From NCBI GenBank assembly GCA_019746975.1, contig JAIERK010000010.1, positions 18,898 to 82,897 on the forward strand: a stretch of 64,000 nt of DNA, in the 5' to 3' direction. Below are positions 16,239 to 24,372 of the stretch, one piece after another (within the stretch, counting starts at the first letter, position 1; every line of letters begins with the position of its first letter). Made by a program: the position numbers and the translations under genes. The notes under the pieces are model-generated. The model saw nothing but the letters and a program-made list of their open reading frames with translations, was not told where the DNA came from and made no database searches. The stretch comes from Candidatus Obscuribacterales bacterium. GTDB lineage: Bacteria; Cyanobacteriota; Vampirovibrionia; Obscuribacterales; Obscuribacteraceae.

Positions 16239-17972
16239 ATGCAAAATCGTTGGTGGAAACTGTTGTTTTTCGCGACCGCGGCAAGCGCTGTCGCTTCTTG
16301 CACTGATGCCCAATCGCAGCCAGCGGCCGATAAGTCCAAAGGTAAAACAAAAATCGTGAAGACAGTCATCGCCGGCCAAGATATTGCTATCGATGACGGT
16401 ATCGCACTAAGCGCCGATGAAAGGACACCGCTCCTATTATTCAAATCGTCAAACAGCACAGAAATACCACCTACACTTGAGGTAAGCAAGGAAACTACAG
16501 TCTGGAACAACGGCAGAACCACAAGATTCCAACTCCTTGGTCTGCGAAATGACGTCGAGTCTCACAGTAGAGCGTACGCTGTCTCGATCGAGACATTTCC
16601 GTCTCCAACACCCAAGTTTTCCAACACGGCGTCCGGCAGCTATTCATGGAGCTACAACAACTCTACCAGTCTTCACGATGGCACCACATTCAAAGTCATT
16701 TCGACGAATCCATTGCTCGTTATAGGCTCGGACTCAGGACTTGGCTCCAGCAATGACTATACTGTGGTCACCAACTTTGGCATAAGAGCCGTCAAAGGCA
16801 AGGCGCTAAACCCAAAGGCGATCCGTTTCAAGAAGAATTCTGGAGAGGAAATTCTATGCCCATGGAAAGAGAGTATTTCTTACTACGACATACCCGAGTC
16901 CGCTAAAGGACACGGCACCATCAGAGGTCCCGCCCCCGGAACAAGTACTTGCGCAACATCGATCGGACCGGCAAAAATTGTATTGTCTCGCACATACCCT
17001 GGAAAAGGCCTAACGGACGTCTCACTTAATGTCGCTCCGGGTGCGCTTTACCACGGACCTTTCATCCTCAGCTACACGGTGCCTGATTTCTATTCAGCTT
17101 CGATTGGCATACCGACATATATCCCACCCGGGAGCCAGCCACCGATGAAGTATGTTCGGCACGCTGCTCATGATGCTGATTTCCGAGAGACATGGGCACT
17201 GGAGCTCAATCCACCAATCATGGTCGAATACGGTATGGGAGCGGATGGACCAGCCACCGGCGCAGCTCGAATTTCATTCCAGATCTGGAAATTCGGCGAC
17301 AAGTTGTATGGATCCGGCGGGTACAGTTACAGCGACTGCGGACTACGCGGAGGTGGATGGTTAGAGGGAGAAATCAACGATGGTGTTGTGAGCATCAAAA
17401 TGACTGGTCAGCCCAACATGACATTAATTTCGACATTGGTGACCAGAGACGAAATTCGAGGCACGGCAAAGATTCTAGGCGACGCTCCTGGCTTTGGTCC
17501 ACAATCGTCGTCATCTTCACGCACCTTCGTACTGAAGGCATCCAACTCCGGCGACGATGGAACCTTCACACGCTCAAGCTCGGAGTCGAACTCAAAAGGA
17601 AGGTTCTCAGATCTCGAGCGCAAAGGCGCCAACAAAGACTACTGGGACGCGCTGACTACCGCTCCGGGTACCTATGGACGAAATTCTCTGGCGCTGGAAA
17701 CAGAGCGGCTCATTCAAGCGGAGAGCGTACCCTCCTCGTCTAAGTACTCGCTCGACGGCAAACTACGATCTCTCGCTCACATGCAATATTGCGCATGGTT
17801 ATCGCACAAGAGCAAGCTCGGGCTCAATCATCCCATTACAGTCGCCAATGGAAAAGTTGCCGAAGTGCTATTTCAGCGAGTTCTAAGCAGCTCTGTAGAA
17901 CCAGTTTCAACAGATGACACAACGCGAAAACATCTTTCCGAGATTTTGAGAGCATCAAATCGAGCCAAGTAA
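16239..17972 (+). CDS. Large putative lipoprotein of unknown function
   Basis: A 577-aa protein with GGAGGG before the ATG. Residues 1-21 are a signal ending in AVASC, a plausible lipobox with Cys21. The middle is beta-rich (immunoglobulin- or jelly-roll-like strands with many Ser/Thr/Gly, for example SGSYSWSYNNSTSL) and carries two central Cys. The segment 340-420 (ISFQIWKFGDKLYGSGGYSY, then GGWLEGEINDGVVSI) looks like a repeated beta domain. The last about 90 residues are helical (YWDALTTAPGTYG and following). I do not recognise a family. Expected at the cell envelope. Confidence 0.65.
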   Translation: MQNRWWKLLFFATAASAVASCTDAQSQPAADKSKGKTKIVKTVIAGQDIAIDDGIALSADERTPLLLFKSSNSTEIPPTLEVSKETTVWNNGRTTRFQLLGLRNDVESHSRAYAVSIETFPSPTPKFSNTASGSYSWSYNNSTSLHDGTTFKVISTNPLLVIGSDSGLGSSNDYTVVTNFGIRAVKGKALNPKAIRFKKNSGEEILCPWKESISYYDIPESAKGHGTIRGPAPGTSTCATSIGPAKIVLSRTYPGKGLTDVSLNVAPGALYHGPFILSYTVPDFYSASIGIPTYIPPGSQPPMKYVRHAAHDADFRETWALELNPPIMVEYGMGADGPATGAARISFQIWKFGDKLYGSGGYSYSDCGLRGGGWLEGEINDGVVSIKMTGQPNMTLISTLVTRDEIRGTAKILGDAPGFGPQSSSSSRTFVLKASNSGDDGTFTRSSSESNSKGRFSDLERKGANKDYWDALTTAPGTYGRNSLALETERLIQAESVPSSSKYSLDGKLRSLAHMQYCAWLSHKSKLGLNHPITVANGKVAEVLFQRVLSSSVEPVSTDDTTRKHLSEILRASNRAK

Positions 17973-17975
17973 GAT

Positions 17976-17995
17976 TGCCACTATCAACAGTGGCA
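17976..17995. terminator. Hairpin between convergent genes
   Basis: TGCCACT (17976-17982) and AGTGGCA (17989-17995) form a perfect 7-bp stem with a 6-nt loop, immediately after the lipoprotein stop and before the convergent FAD oxidoreductase end. Confidence 0.45.
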
Positions 17996-18027
17996 GACAA
18001 TGGACTCTTCGATCCGGGATATTGGTT

Positions 18028-19290
18028 CTACGCTCCTAGAGCAGTTATTACAGCCTCCGCTGCGTGCCGACCGGATAGCATTGCACCGTTGATGGAGCCT
18101 GTTTCTTTATAGTCTCCACAAGAGTAGACCTGACCACCATTTCTGTAGGCACCGTAGGCACCGTCGACAGAGACAAGAGCCGCGTTTGTTTGAGCCGGCA
18201 ACGCATACTTGATTCGATAGGTTCGGAGGTGATTCCATCGCTTTACGCTTGAACCGAACCAACCTTGCATCTGGTTTCTCACCGCATCATCTAACTGCTG
18301 GTCATTGAGAGCAGCATCACCGACAACGACAGCGCCGATCAGCGACTGCCCTGGTGGCGCATAACTCGGACTGACATTACTCGGCACCACTAAGTTGGTG
18401 ACAATTCCTGAATTCTCTCCGTTTAGAACAATCATTGGTTCGTTGAATGGTGCCTTGTCAGTCGAGTAATAAACACATGTCTGACTACCGAAGCTCTTCG
18501 GCTCCGCCATACCCAGAAGACGCTTACACTGCGGCTCTTCGGTCGCGACAATGATCGCGCGACCATGGACTTTTCTTCCAGACGCAAGTCTGATTGAACT
18601 ACCTTCTACCTGAGCGACCGGCTGATTGTAATGGATATGATCTGCCGGCAACGAGTCCGCGATCTGCATAGGTATCGATTGCATCCCATGCGCAGGCAAA
18701 ACATTGTCGCCTCGAGCCAACATATCGAACACAAAGTCGAACAATTTTTCCGAAGTCTCAAGTGTGGGGTCTAGAAAGATACCTGCAAAAAAGGGACGAA
18801 AGAATTGATTGATCATAGACTCTGAGAATCCGAACTTCTTCAAAGCGGAGATGGTTGATTGCGCATTGGCAGCCCCCTTCCCCTGCTGCGATGAGTCCAT
18901 AGCCTTCTGCCGAAGTGATACTATCAGGAGCTTGTCCGAGATAGTTCCGACTGACGAGAACAAAGTCTTAAGAGCGCTCATGGGACAACGAAAAGGATCC
19001 GACAATTCATGAAATTTCCCGTTTGCACGCACCATCGCACCTGGCGAAAATGGCTTAAAATCAAGCTGATCGTAACGCAAAAATTTGCGCGCCTCTGGAT
19101 AAGCTGTCAGAAAAATCTGAAAGCCACGGTCGAGGAGAAAGCCATCATGGAGATCCGTCCGCACTCTGCCCCCCGCGGAGTCGGATGCCTCGTATATTGA
19201 GAATGGTATTCCGTGGTCGTGCAACTTTCGAGCACAACAGAGTCCAGCCAAGCCCGCGCCCACAATAATTACCTGGTCTATGTCATTCAT
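18028..19290 (-). CDS. FAD-dependent amine oxidase / phytoene-desaturase-type oxidoreductase
   Basis: A 420-aa protein from the ATG at 19290, with GAGGCGA six nucleotides upstream. The Rossmann motif VIIVGAGLAGLCCA at residues 6-19, the YEASDSAGGRVRTD FAD loop, and the C-terminal VYSCGDYKETGSINGAMLSG FAD-binding segment define the flavin-containing amine oxidase superfamily (PF01593). Members oxidise amines, desaturate carotenoid precursors or oxidise protoporphyrinogen; the substrate is not clear here. It is cytoplasmic or membrane-associated. The gene appears monocistronic. Confidence 0.85.
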   Translation of the reverse strand: MNDIDQVIIVGAGLAGLCCARKLHDHGIPFSIYEASDSAGGRVRTDLHDGFLLDRGFQIFLTAYPEARKFLRYDQLDFKPFSPGAMVRANGKFHELSDPFRCPMSALKTLFSSVGTISDKLLIVSLRQKAMDSSQQGKGAANAQSTISALKKFGFSESMINQFFRPFFAGIFLDPTLETSEKLFDFVFDMLARGDNVLPAHGMQSIPMQIADSLPADHIHYNQPVAQVEGSSIRLASGRKVHGRAIIVATEEPQCKRLLGMAEPKSFGSQTCVYYSTDKAPFNEPMIVLNGENSGIVTNLVVPSNVSPSYAPPGQSLIGAVVVGDAALNDQQLDDAVRNQMQGWFGSSVKRWNHLRTYRIKYALPAQTNAALVSVDGAYGAYRNGGQVYSCGDYKETGSINGAMLSGRHAAEAVITALGA

Positions 19291-19469
19291 ACAATCGCCT
19301 CGCAGAGTTTTATCGTAGAAATTACTAAATGCTGAACTCACGCGTCCCACATATGACAGGCACCCACGGTCAGCAGGTCTGGAGACAACCTTCACGGGCT
19401 ATCCGCGGCACTCTCATATAAGAGTAGTCAAACGAGGTGAACTACAGGTGAACGAACAGTGGAACAGCG

Positions 19470-19570
19470 ATCTAGAACCGCACTGCTGCCTGATTCGGCC
19501 TCACGTAACCTGAGGTCAGGTCAGGAACGCAGCGGTCGCCTGGCTCTGAGCTGGGGCGGCATGGAGCGCT
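19470..19570 (+). ncRNA. ffs: Probable signal recognition particle RNA (small bacterial type)
   Basis: The core around 19511-19535 (GGTCAGGTCAGGAACGCAGC) matches the conserved apical helix-8 pattern of SRP RNA: GGUCAGG, a GGAA tetraloop, and AGC. A flanking AACC/GGTC pairing fits the next internal helix. The outer arms can pair: GCTGCC near 19485 with GGCGGC near 19557, and GGC-CTCA with TGAGCTG. Ends are approximate. The tetraloop-closing pairs deviate from the usual CGGAAG. SRP RNA binds Ffh and targets membrane proteins. Confidence 0.55.
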
Positions 19571-19572
19571 AA

Positions 19573-19746
19573 TTGACGGCTGAAGATAAGGATCCAAAAG
19601 AGGAGATGCTGTTGATGCCGTTTAGCTCAGAAAACCAATTTGCGGTTGAAGCGCCTTGCTTGATCGAGAGCGGATTGCATCCAGCTACGGCTGGACTAAG
19701 GTTTTTCCATTTACATCTTTTTCTTCTATCACTTTACGTGGTTTAG
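19573..19746 (+). CDS. Possible 57-aa small ORF after the SRP RNA
   Basis: A TTG at 19573 with ATGGAG seven nucleotides upstream opens a 57-codon frame (TAEDKDPKEEMLLMPFSS near its start). An internal ATG at 19615 has AGAGGAG nearby. The last third overlaps a CCAGC-TACG-GCTGG hairpin (19681-19694) followed by TTTTT, which could instead be a terminator. Coding status is doubtful. Confidence 0.25.
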   Translation: MTAEDKDPKEEMLLMPFSSENQFAVEAPCLIESGLHPATAGLRFFHLHLFLLSLYVV

Positions 19747-19854
19747 GAAATTGAACTTGGTCCAACCACAAATCGAACTCCTCGCTACTTCGAGAAGGGA
19801 ATACACGAAACAGCAAGCGTGAATTTCTGATCAGAGCGACTATGCTGCTCAATG

Positions 19855-20431
19855 CTACTTGGCGAAAACAAAGTCTCCGGACTTGACCAACTTCGAATCT
19901 ACCTTCCTTACCCGAAGTCCGACTTGCTCGCCCTTGGAAGCTTGTGTGAGACCTGAAGCGTTGATCATTTCAATTGTCTCGACCACAACTATGATTTGTT
20001 CCGGTCCCGAGTCTAACGTCACACCGTCGCCTCGATGCACGATGCCTTTCTGGACGGTGCCGGTCAAAATGTGCTTCTCAATATTCTTGATGAAGAATAT
20101 CTCCTCAATGCTGAACGCGAATTTCAGCATTCCGTAATTGGCTTCAGCGATCGCAAGTGCCCGCTGGTAGATCTCCTCAGCTTGAGGATCATTCATGGTT
20201 GTCTGAGCGCGACGAGATTCAGCGAGTTGATTTAGTAAATTTGTACTACCATCGGGTCTGTTGCAGGATCGTTGCTGATAGTGCCGATCGCCTGAATCGC
20301 CAGCTGAGTGCAACCTCCGGACCTTGAGAAATGATTGCTTCCGCGCGTCGGAGAGCCTCTTTGTAGTTGCCCTTCCGAAAAAGTTTCAAAGCCTCTTCGG
20401 GATCGGTACGTTTTCTGAAAAAATCAAACAT
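19855..20431 (-). pseudogene. TPR plus EF-Tu domain-2-like gene broken by two frameshifts
   Basis: From the ATG at 20431 the frame reads MFDFFRKRTDPEEALKLFRK and an EALRRAEAIISQGPE TPR helix, then loses sense near 20314. A second frame continues naturally (TQLAIQAIGTISNDPATDP) until a stop at 20232, and a third takes over (LLNQLAESRRAQTTMNDPQA and onward) to the end at 19855. The last about 85 residues match EF-Tu domain 2: FSIEEIFFIKN, ILTGTVQKGIVHRGDGV, GLTQASKGEQVGLRVR, LVKSGDFVFAK. Two shifts in the same direction restore one continuous protein of about 190 residues. As read, no functional full-length product is made. Confidence 0.65.
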
Positions 20432-20549
20432 GGTTTAATGACTGGATGAGATCGAGAATCGCATTGCAGGAGCGAATGCAAATTATCCTTTATCCGCTCG
20501 ATCCCATCCACTCAAACGTCGTGGTGAAGAGAAAATTAAACCTCAACAC

Positions 20550-21038
20550 TTACTGACCCCGACGCGGGATATTGCTGATATGAGCACCGACAACCCGTGT
20601 ACCAACCCCTGACGGCTTTACATTGATCTCTAACTCCGCGCTAGCATTGGGAACTCGCCGATAGGTACCGGAGTTGACTTGCAGCCTACCATGCTTGATA
20701 TGGAACTCTCGAAATGCCAACGAAACGTTTATTCCGTTGTCTTTCAAGAGTTGCTGAAGATTTTCCGCTCGAGCACTAGAGTAATTGCCAGCAGCCATGT
20801 ATTTCACCAATGCTTGAGACCCTGGTCCAGTAAGTTGCAAGTCACCGTTGGCATCCTTTTGTATGAATTTCTTAGCGTTAAGCAGCAGCTGAATTGCATC
20901 AGAAGTTGCATCGACCTTCTTCTCAGCCATTTTTTCAGGCTTCCACGCCTCCTGGGCTGCCATTGCAAAACCGCAATCAAAGCTATTTCCTAATTCTTCA
21001 GGCACCGCGGGCGATTGCATAATTTCTGAAAATTCCAT
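20550..21038 (-). CDS. Hypothetical protein
   Basis: A 162-aa protein, ATG preceded by AGGACGG. No signal peptide. The middle (DAIQLLLNAKKFIQKDANGD, then ALVKYMAAGNYSSARAENLQ) is helical, the C-terminal third is beta-rich and basic (FHIKHGRLQVNSGTYRRV). I do not recognise a family. It lies about 120 nt upstream of the broken TPR/EF-Tu gene on the same strand. Confidence 0.55.
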   Translation of the reverse strand: MEFSEIMQSPAVPEELGNSFDCGFAMAAQEAWKPEKMAEKKVDATSDAIQLLLNAKKFIQKDANGDLQLTGPGSQALVKYMAAGNYSSARAENLQQLLKDNGINVSLAFREFHIKHGRLQVNSGTYRRVPNASAELEINVKPSGVGTRVVGAHISNIPRRGQ

Positions 21039-21253
21039 CGTAGACCGTCCTTTTTGAAAAGTAGAGTTGCCATTTAGTACAGTCGCGACATTGCGAAATC
21101 GCTTGCGTGGAGCCTATACCGCAGGCTCGATATCAAACACACGACTCGCTCGTCTGTGAAAACTTCTATACAAGGTTTATAGACTTCTGGACACGCAATG
21201 GAAATGTGTGTGCAGCACCACACCAAATAATCAATAGTCCAAAATAGAAATAC

Positions 21254-21406
21254 TCACAAAAGCCTGTCGTGAAGCCACTCTAAGCTGCTCAAATTTTCTA
21301 ACACCACATTCGTCGCAGTCGCCTGAGTGAAAGCCGTTTTCTTGCCACTACTATTGATTATGAGTGAAACAAACAAAATTGCTCCTGAATGCAAAGCAAT
21401 TTTCAT
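21254..21406 (-). CDS. Small ORF of 50 aa with a signal-peptide-like start
   Basis: The ATG at 21406 is preceded by AGGTAGAACGGTG and lies 12 nt after the stop of the upstream TPR gene. The peptide begins MKIALHSGAILFVSLIINSS, a possible Sec signal, then a polar tail rich in Thr and Leu. It may be a small secreted or membrane peptide encoded with the TPR operon, or the truncated start of a former gene. Confidence 0.4.
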   Translation of the reverse strand: MKIALHSGAILFVSLIINSSGKKTAFTQATATNVVLENLSSLEWLHDRLL

Positions 21407-21417
21407 CACCGTTCTAC

Positions 21418-23379
21418 CTATTTAGGAAGCAATCGAGACCGCTTCTCAATCAAGTCTCGTCGCACGATCGCCTTGGCGATAACCTCGAGCTTTTGCGCTT
21501 CTGTAGCTCTTCCGCGCATGCGGAGTAGTTTACTAACGTCGGTCATATTGCCGGCGGCAAGTAGACTGGTTTCACCCGTAGAGCCGGCAGTGCTAGCAAG
21601 CGCCCAGAAATAAATTTTCAATGCAGTATCGATTTTCCCCTGGCAGTACAGCATGAATGCCAGATCGTTCAATCGCAATGCGACTTCCAATTTCCTCGCT
21701 TCCAGCGGTACTCTTGGAAGATCTGATACGTAGGTTGTATCGATCGCAATGTTGTCCGGCGTCTGCTCTTCGGATATTAGTTGGAGCAAAAACTCAGTCT
21801 GCTTGCCGGGTGGAGAATCACCCCTGTACGCATTTTTGTAGATTACCAGCGCTCTTTGGAGCAGTGGCTTTGCTTCGTCGTACTTTCGCTGTTGAATGTA
21901 TATGGAAGCAAGACCGCCGAGATCGCGAGCAACGCTGGGATGATTGGCACCAAGTGAATCAATGTCGCTAGCGATCATTCGCTCGTAGAACGAGACGCGC
22001 TGCTGATTGATTTTCTCCAGCGCAGCGAAATCGGAGTAGGATCTGTCTGGAATGATCTGTGCGCTCGTGGTATCGGGAGCGGTGCTAATATCCGGAGATG
22101 CGACACTGACGTCCTGATTCCCCGGTGCTGTAGCGCCGCCACTTCTCGCGTCTGCTTCGGCGCCGGCCTTATCCGCCAGTTGTACAGAGACCTGGGCGCT
22201 CCAATTAGATTGCGGCGCTCCACGTTTTTTTCTCAGCTCGCCTACTCGATCTTTCAACAACTCAGCTTGAAAGGAAGAACGCAGCGGTTTTGCTCGCTCC
22301 GCTTCAGTCTTCAGCAACAAGGTTATATAGTCAGTTAATACGTCATCAACAATGTCGCTGGAAGGAAGCTGCTTCTGCCGCATTAAAATATCGAGCGCAG
22401 AGAGGTAGCATTCCTCACCGTCTTTGAACAATTCTTGATCTACTCGGACGCGTCCCAGTCGATGCTGATAATCTCCATATGCCAGACTCTTCGTTCCATA
22501 AACTTGCGCGGTGATGTCGATGGCTCGCGTATATTGCTTCGCGGATTTCACATAATCGCCTTCGTCCTCGAAGATGCCGGCAAGCTCGACAAGCGGTGTT
22601 ATAAGCTCGGCGCTATGTTTGCCATGAGCCTTTTCAAGGATGCGGATTATTTTCTTATAGAGCGGAATTGTATCAGCAATCAAATCCTGCATGTATAGAA
22701 CGCGCGCAAGAGAGATCATACAAAGTGCGTTGTTGTCGGCAGTGCCAGTCAGCTTCACCTCATCGCACGCGCTCCGGAAGCAGAGCTCGGCGCGTGCAAA
22801 CTCTTTTATTTTCAGGAATTGCTCGCCTTCTGCGATATCCGCCTTCCAATCGCCAGACAAGGCAGGCTTGGACTTGGCGTCTGCCGGCATTTTAGTTGGT
22901 ACTATGACGAGAGAAGCAGCTGGTACCGTTAGCGATACCAGCAGGGCGAGAGCGAAGATGGAGAGCTTTCTCGGTCGGAGAGTGCGAAGCAATGAGATCT
23001 GACGATGTCGTAGAACCGGCGTCGTCGGAGAGGAGATGCTCGATGCCGGCGACACGCCGGCGGTCCCAATTAGCATGCTTGCGCGGGCTGGTTTTATGAG
23101 GTCCGATGAGGACGAAGCTGGTTTTACGAGGTTCGACGTGGACGAGACGGTTTTGCTCCGTGCCGGCGAGACGCCGGCTGTCCGAGTAAGCACGGCTGCT
23201 CGGGCTGTTTTCACGAGACTCGGCGAGTTCGCAGAGGTGTTGCTCGGTGCCGGCGACACGCCGGCGGTCCCAGTAAGCACGGCTATGCGGGCTCGTATTA
23301 CGAGGTCAGTCGACAACTGGGCGGGTTTTGCGGGGTCCGAAGAGGTCGGGGTGATTTTGCTCATGGAATGTCGTTGCAT
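21418..23379 (-). CDS. Envelope TPR protein with repeat-derived N-terminal extension
   Basis: A 653-aa protein. Its ATG overlaps the stop of the upstream gene (TAATG), indicating translational coupling. Residues 20-115 consist of three variants of a block containing TxTAGVSPA, encoded by REP-like DNA repeats. A hydrophobic segment at about 133-158 (FALALLVSLTVPAASLVIV) would be the signal or anchor. TPR units follow (for example FLKIKEFARAELCFRSACDE) and again near 480-530 (NHPSVARDLGGLASIYIQQR, YDEAKPLLQRALVIY). It is a paralogue of the TPR protein at 30.7 kb. Function is unknown, probably protein docking in the envelope. Confidence 0.75.
   Translation of the reverse strand: MQRHSMSKITPTSSDPAKPAQLSTDLVIRARIAVLTGTAGVSPAPSNTSANSPSLVKTARAAVLTRTAGVSPARSKTVSSTSNLVKPASSSSDLIKPARASMLIGTAGVSPASSISSPTTPVLRHRQISLLRTLRPRKLSIFALALLVSLTVPAASLVIVPTKMPADAKSKPALSGDWKADIAEGEQFLKIKEFARAELCFRSACDEVKLTGTADNNALCMISLARVLYMQDLIADTIPLYKKIIRILEKAHGKHSAELITPLVELAGIFEDEGDYVKSAKQYTRAIDITAQVYGTKSLAYGDYQHRLGRVRVDQELFKDGEECYLSALDILMRQKQLPSSDIVDDVLTDYITLLLKTEAERAKPLRSSFQAELLKDRVGELRKKRGAPQSNWSAQVSVQLADKAGAEADARSGGATAPGNQDVSVASPDISTAPDTTSAQIIPDRSYSDFAALEKINQQRVSFYERMIASDIDSLGANHPSVARDLGGLASIYIQQRKYDEAKPLLQRALVIYKNAYRGDSPPGKQTEFLLQLISEEQTPDNIAIDTTYVSDLPRVPLEARKLEVALRLNDLAFMLYCQGKIDTALKIYFWALASTAGSTGETSLLAAGNMTDVSKLLRMRGRATEAQKLEVIAKAIVRRDLIEKRSRLLPK
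23044..23272 (+). repeat. Three REP-like palindromic repeats inside a coding sequence
   Basis: The 25-nt core starting TGCCGGCGA and ending CCGGC(G/T)GTCC(C/G)A occurs at 23044-23068, 23161-23185 and 23248-23272. Each is followed by a similar 30-nt flank (AAGCACGGCT... and GGGCTnGTTTTACGAG). The core contains a GCCGGC inverted repeat. Further single copies occur at 30556 and 54848. They lie in frame within the N-terminus of the TPR gene on the other strand. Confidence 0.75.
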
Positions 23380-24083
23380 TAGGGATCACCTTCTCCCCAG
23401 GGGAAGCCTTTGTCTAAGTTGATCCACCCGTTGAGTTTGTACGGGACGGGAGAACCATTGTCTTCAGCCGTTGAGAAGCCGCCATTTTGAATTGGATCGA
23501 CCGAGGAAGGCACCCAGTCATGAAGCGCATCTTCATTTGGTTTAGTCAAACTTTTGTAGGTCCTCTTCTCGTCCCTAATCATGCGTTTTCGATAATCAGT
23601 TAATCGAGACCAATCATCTCCTCCGCCGGAGAATGCATCGGCAGAGGCAGAGCGCATCGAATCGTCGTCGTCGCTCTCGCCATGCTCGTCATCAGAGGCG
23701 AAACCGGATGTGCCATCGGATTTAGTATCATCATGGGGAGCGCCAGTTGCGTCCGTAAAGATTGACACACCAGGGTCATCTTTGAAGTCGCGAAAAGTCT
23801 TTTTGCTAAAATCAGTATCGGTAAAGTCAGACATCCAAAATTTCTTCAAGATGTTTTTTCGATCAGTACTGTCATCACTCTGGTCGTCGTGATCTCTCTT
23901 GTATTCTTTCTCTTCTTCTCGACGCCGCTCTTCGCGATTCTTGTCGTCCATGTAGTTGAAGAGATCATCGCTGACGGTCGTTTTTTTAAACGGATTGAGA
24001 TCAAGTGGATCTGCAGCGGCAGGTCCGGCAAAACACACTGAAGTCAACAATAATGAAGTTAATGGGATTATGCGGAGCTGCAC
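23379..24083 (-). CDS. Secreted acidic protein of unknown function
   Basis: A 234-aa protein from a GTG at 24083. Residues 1-24 form a Sec signal (LTSLLLTSVCFAGPAAA). The mature chain is extremely rich in Asp, Glu and Lys (DDKNREERRREEEKEYKRDH, then a DDEHGESDDDD block), likely disordered. The C-terminal 40 residues (PYKLNGWINLDKGFPWGEGD) are more structured. No family recognised. It is translationally coupled to the TPR gene, so the two products probably act together in the periplasm. Acidic composition could bind cations, but nothing proves it. Confidence 0.65.
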   Translation of the reverse strand: MQLRIIPLTSLLLTSVCFAGPAAADPLDLNPFKKTTVSDDLFNYMDDKNREERRREEEKEYKRDHDDQSDDSTDRKNILKKFWMSDFTDTDFSKKTFRDFKDDPGVSIFTDATGAPHDDTKSDGTSGFASDDEHGESDDDDSMRSASADAFSGGGDDWSRLTDYRKRMIRDEKRTYKSLTKPNEDALHDWVPSSVDPIQNGGFSTAEDNGSPVPYKLNGWINLDKGFPWGEGDP

Positions 24084-24372
24084 GCTTCGTTCACCAGTGG
24101 AATGTCAATGATTATAGCCACTCTCGCAACCGAGGAGACAATTGCAGTTTTTATAAAAATCCATCATCACCTCTGGAATTTCAGCTGTTGACTTCCGATC
24201 ACTAGTAAAATAATTGACTTCCATCGCCCGCTTGCTAAGCACTTCCCGCGAGGCAACTGCGGCGATTCGGCGAAATTAACTTCAGCTCTTTTGCGTCAGC
24301 ACTCCGCCCTTTACTTCAGCCTCCGTCGGTAACTGCGCGCGGAGCCCATCCGGCAACTCTCTCAATCAACGA

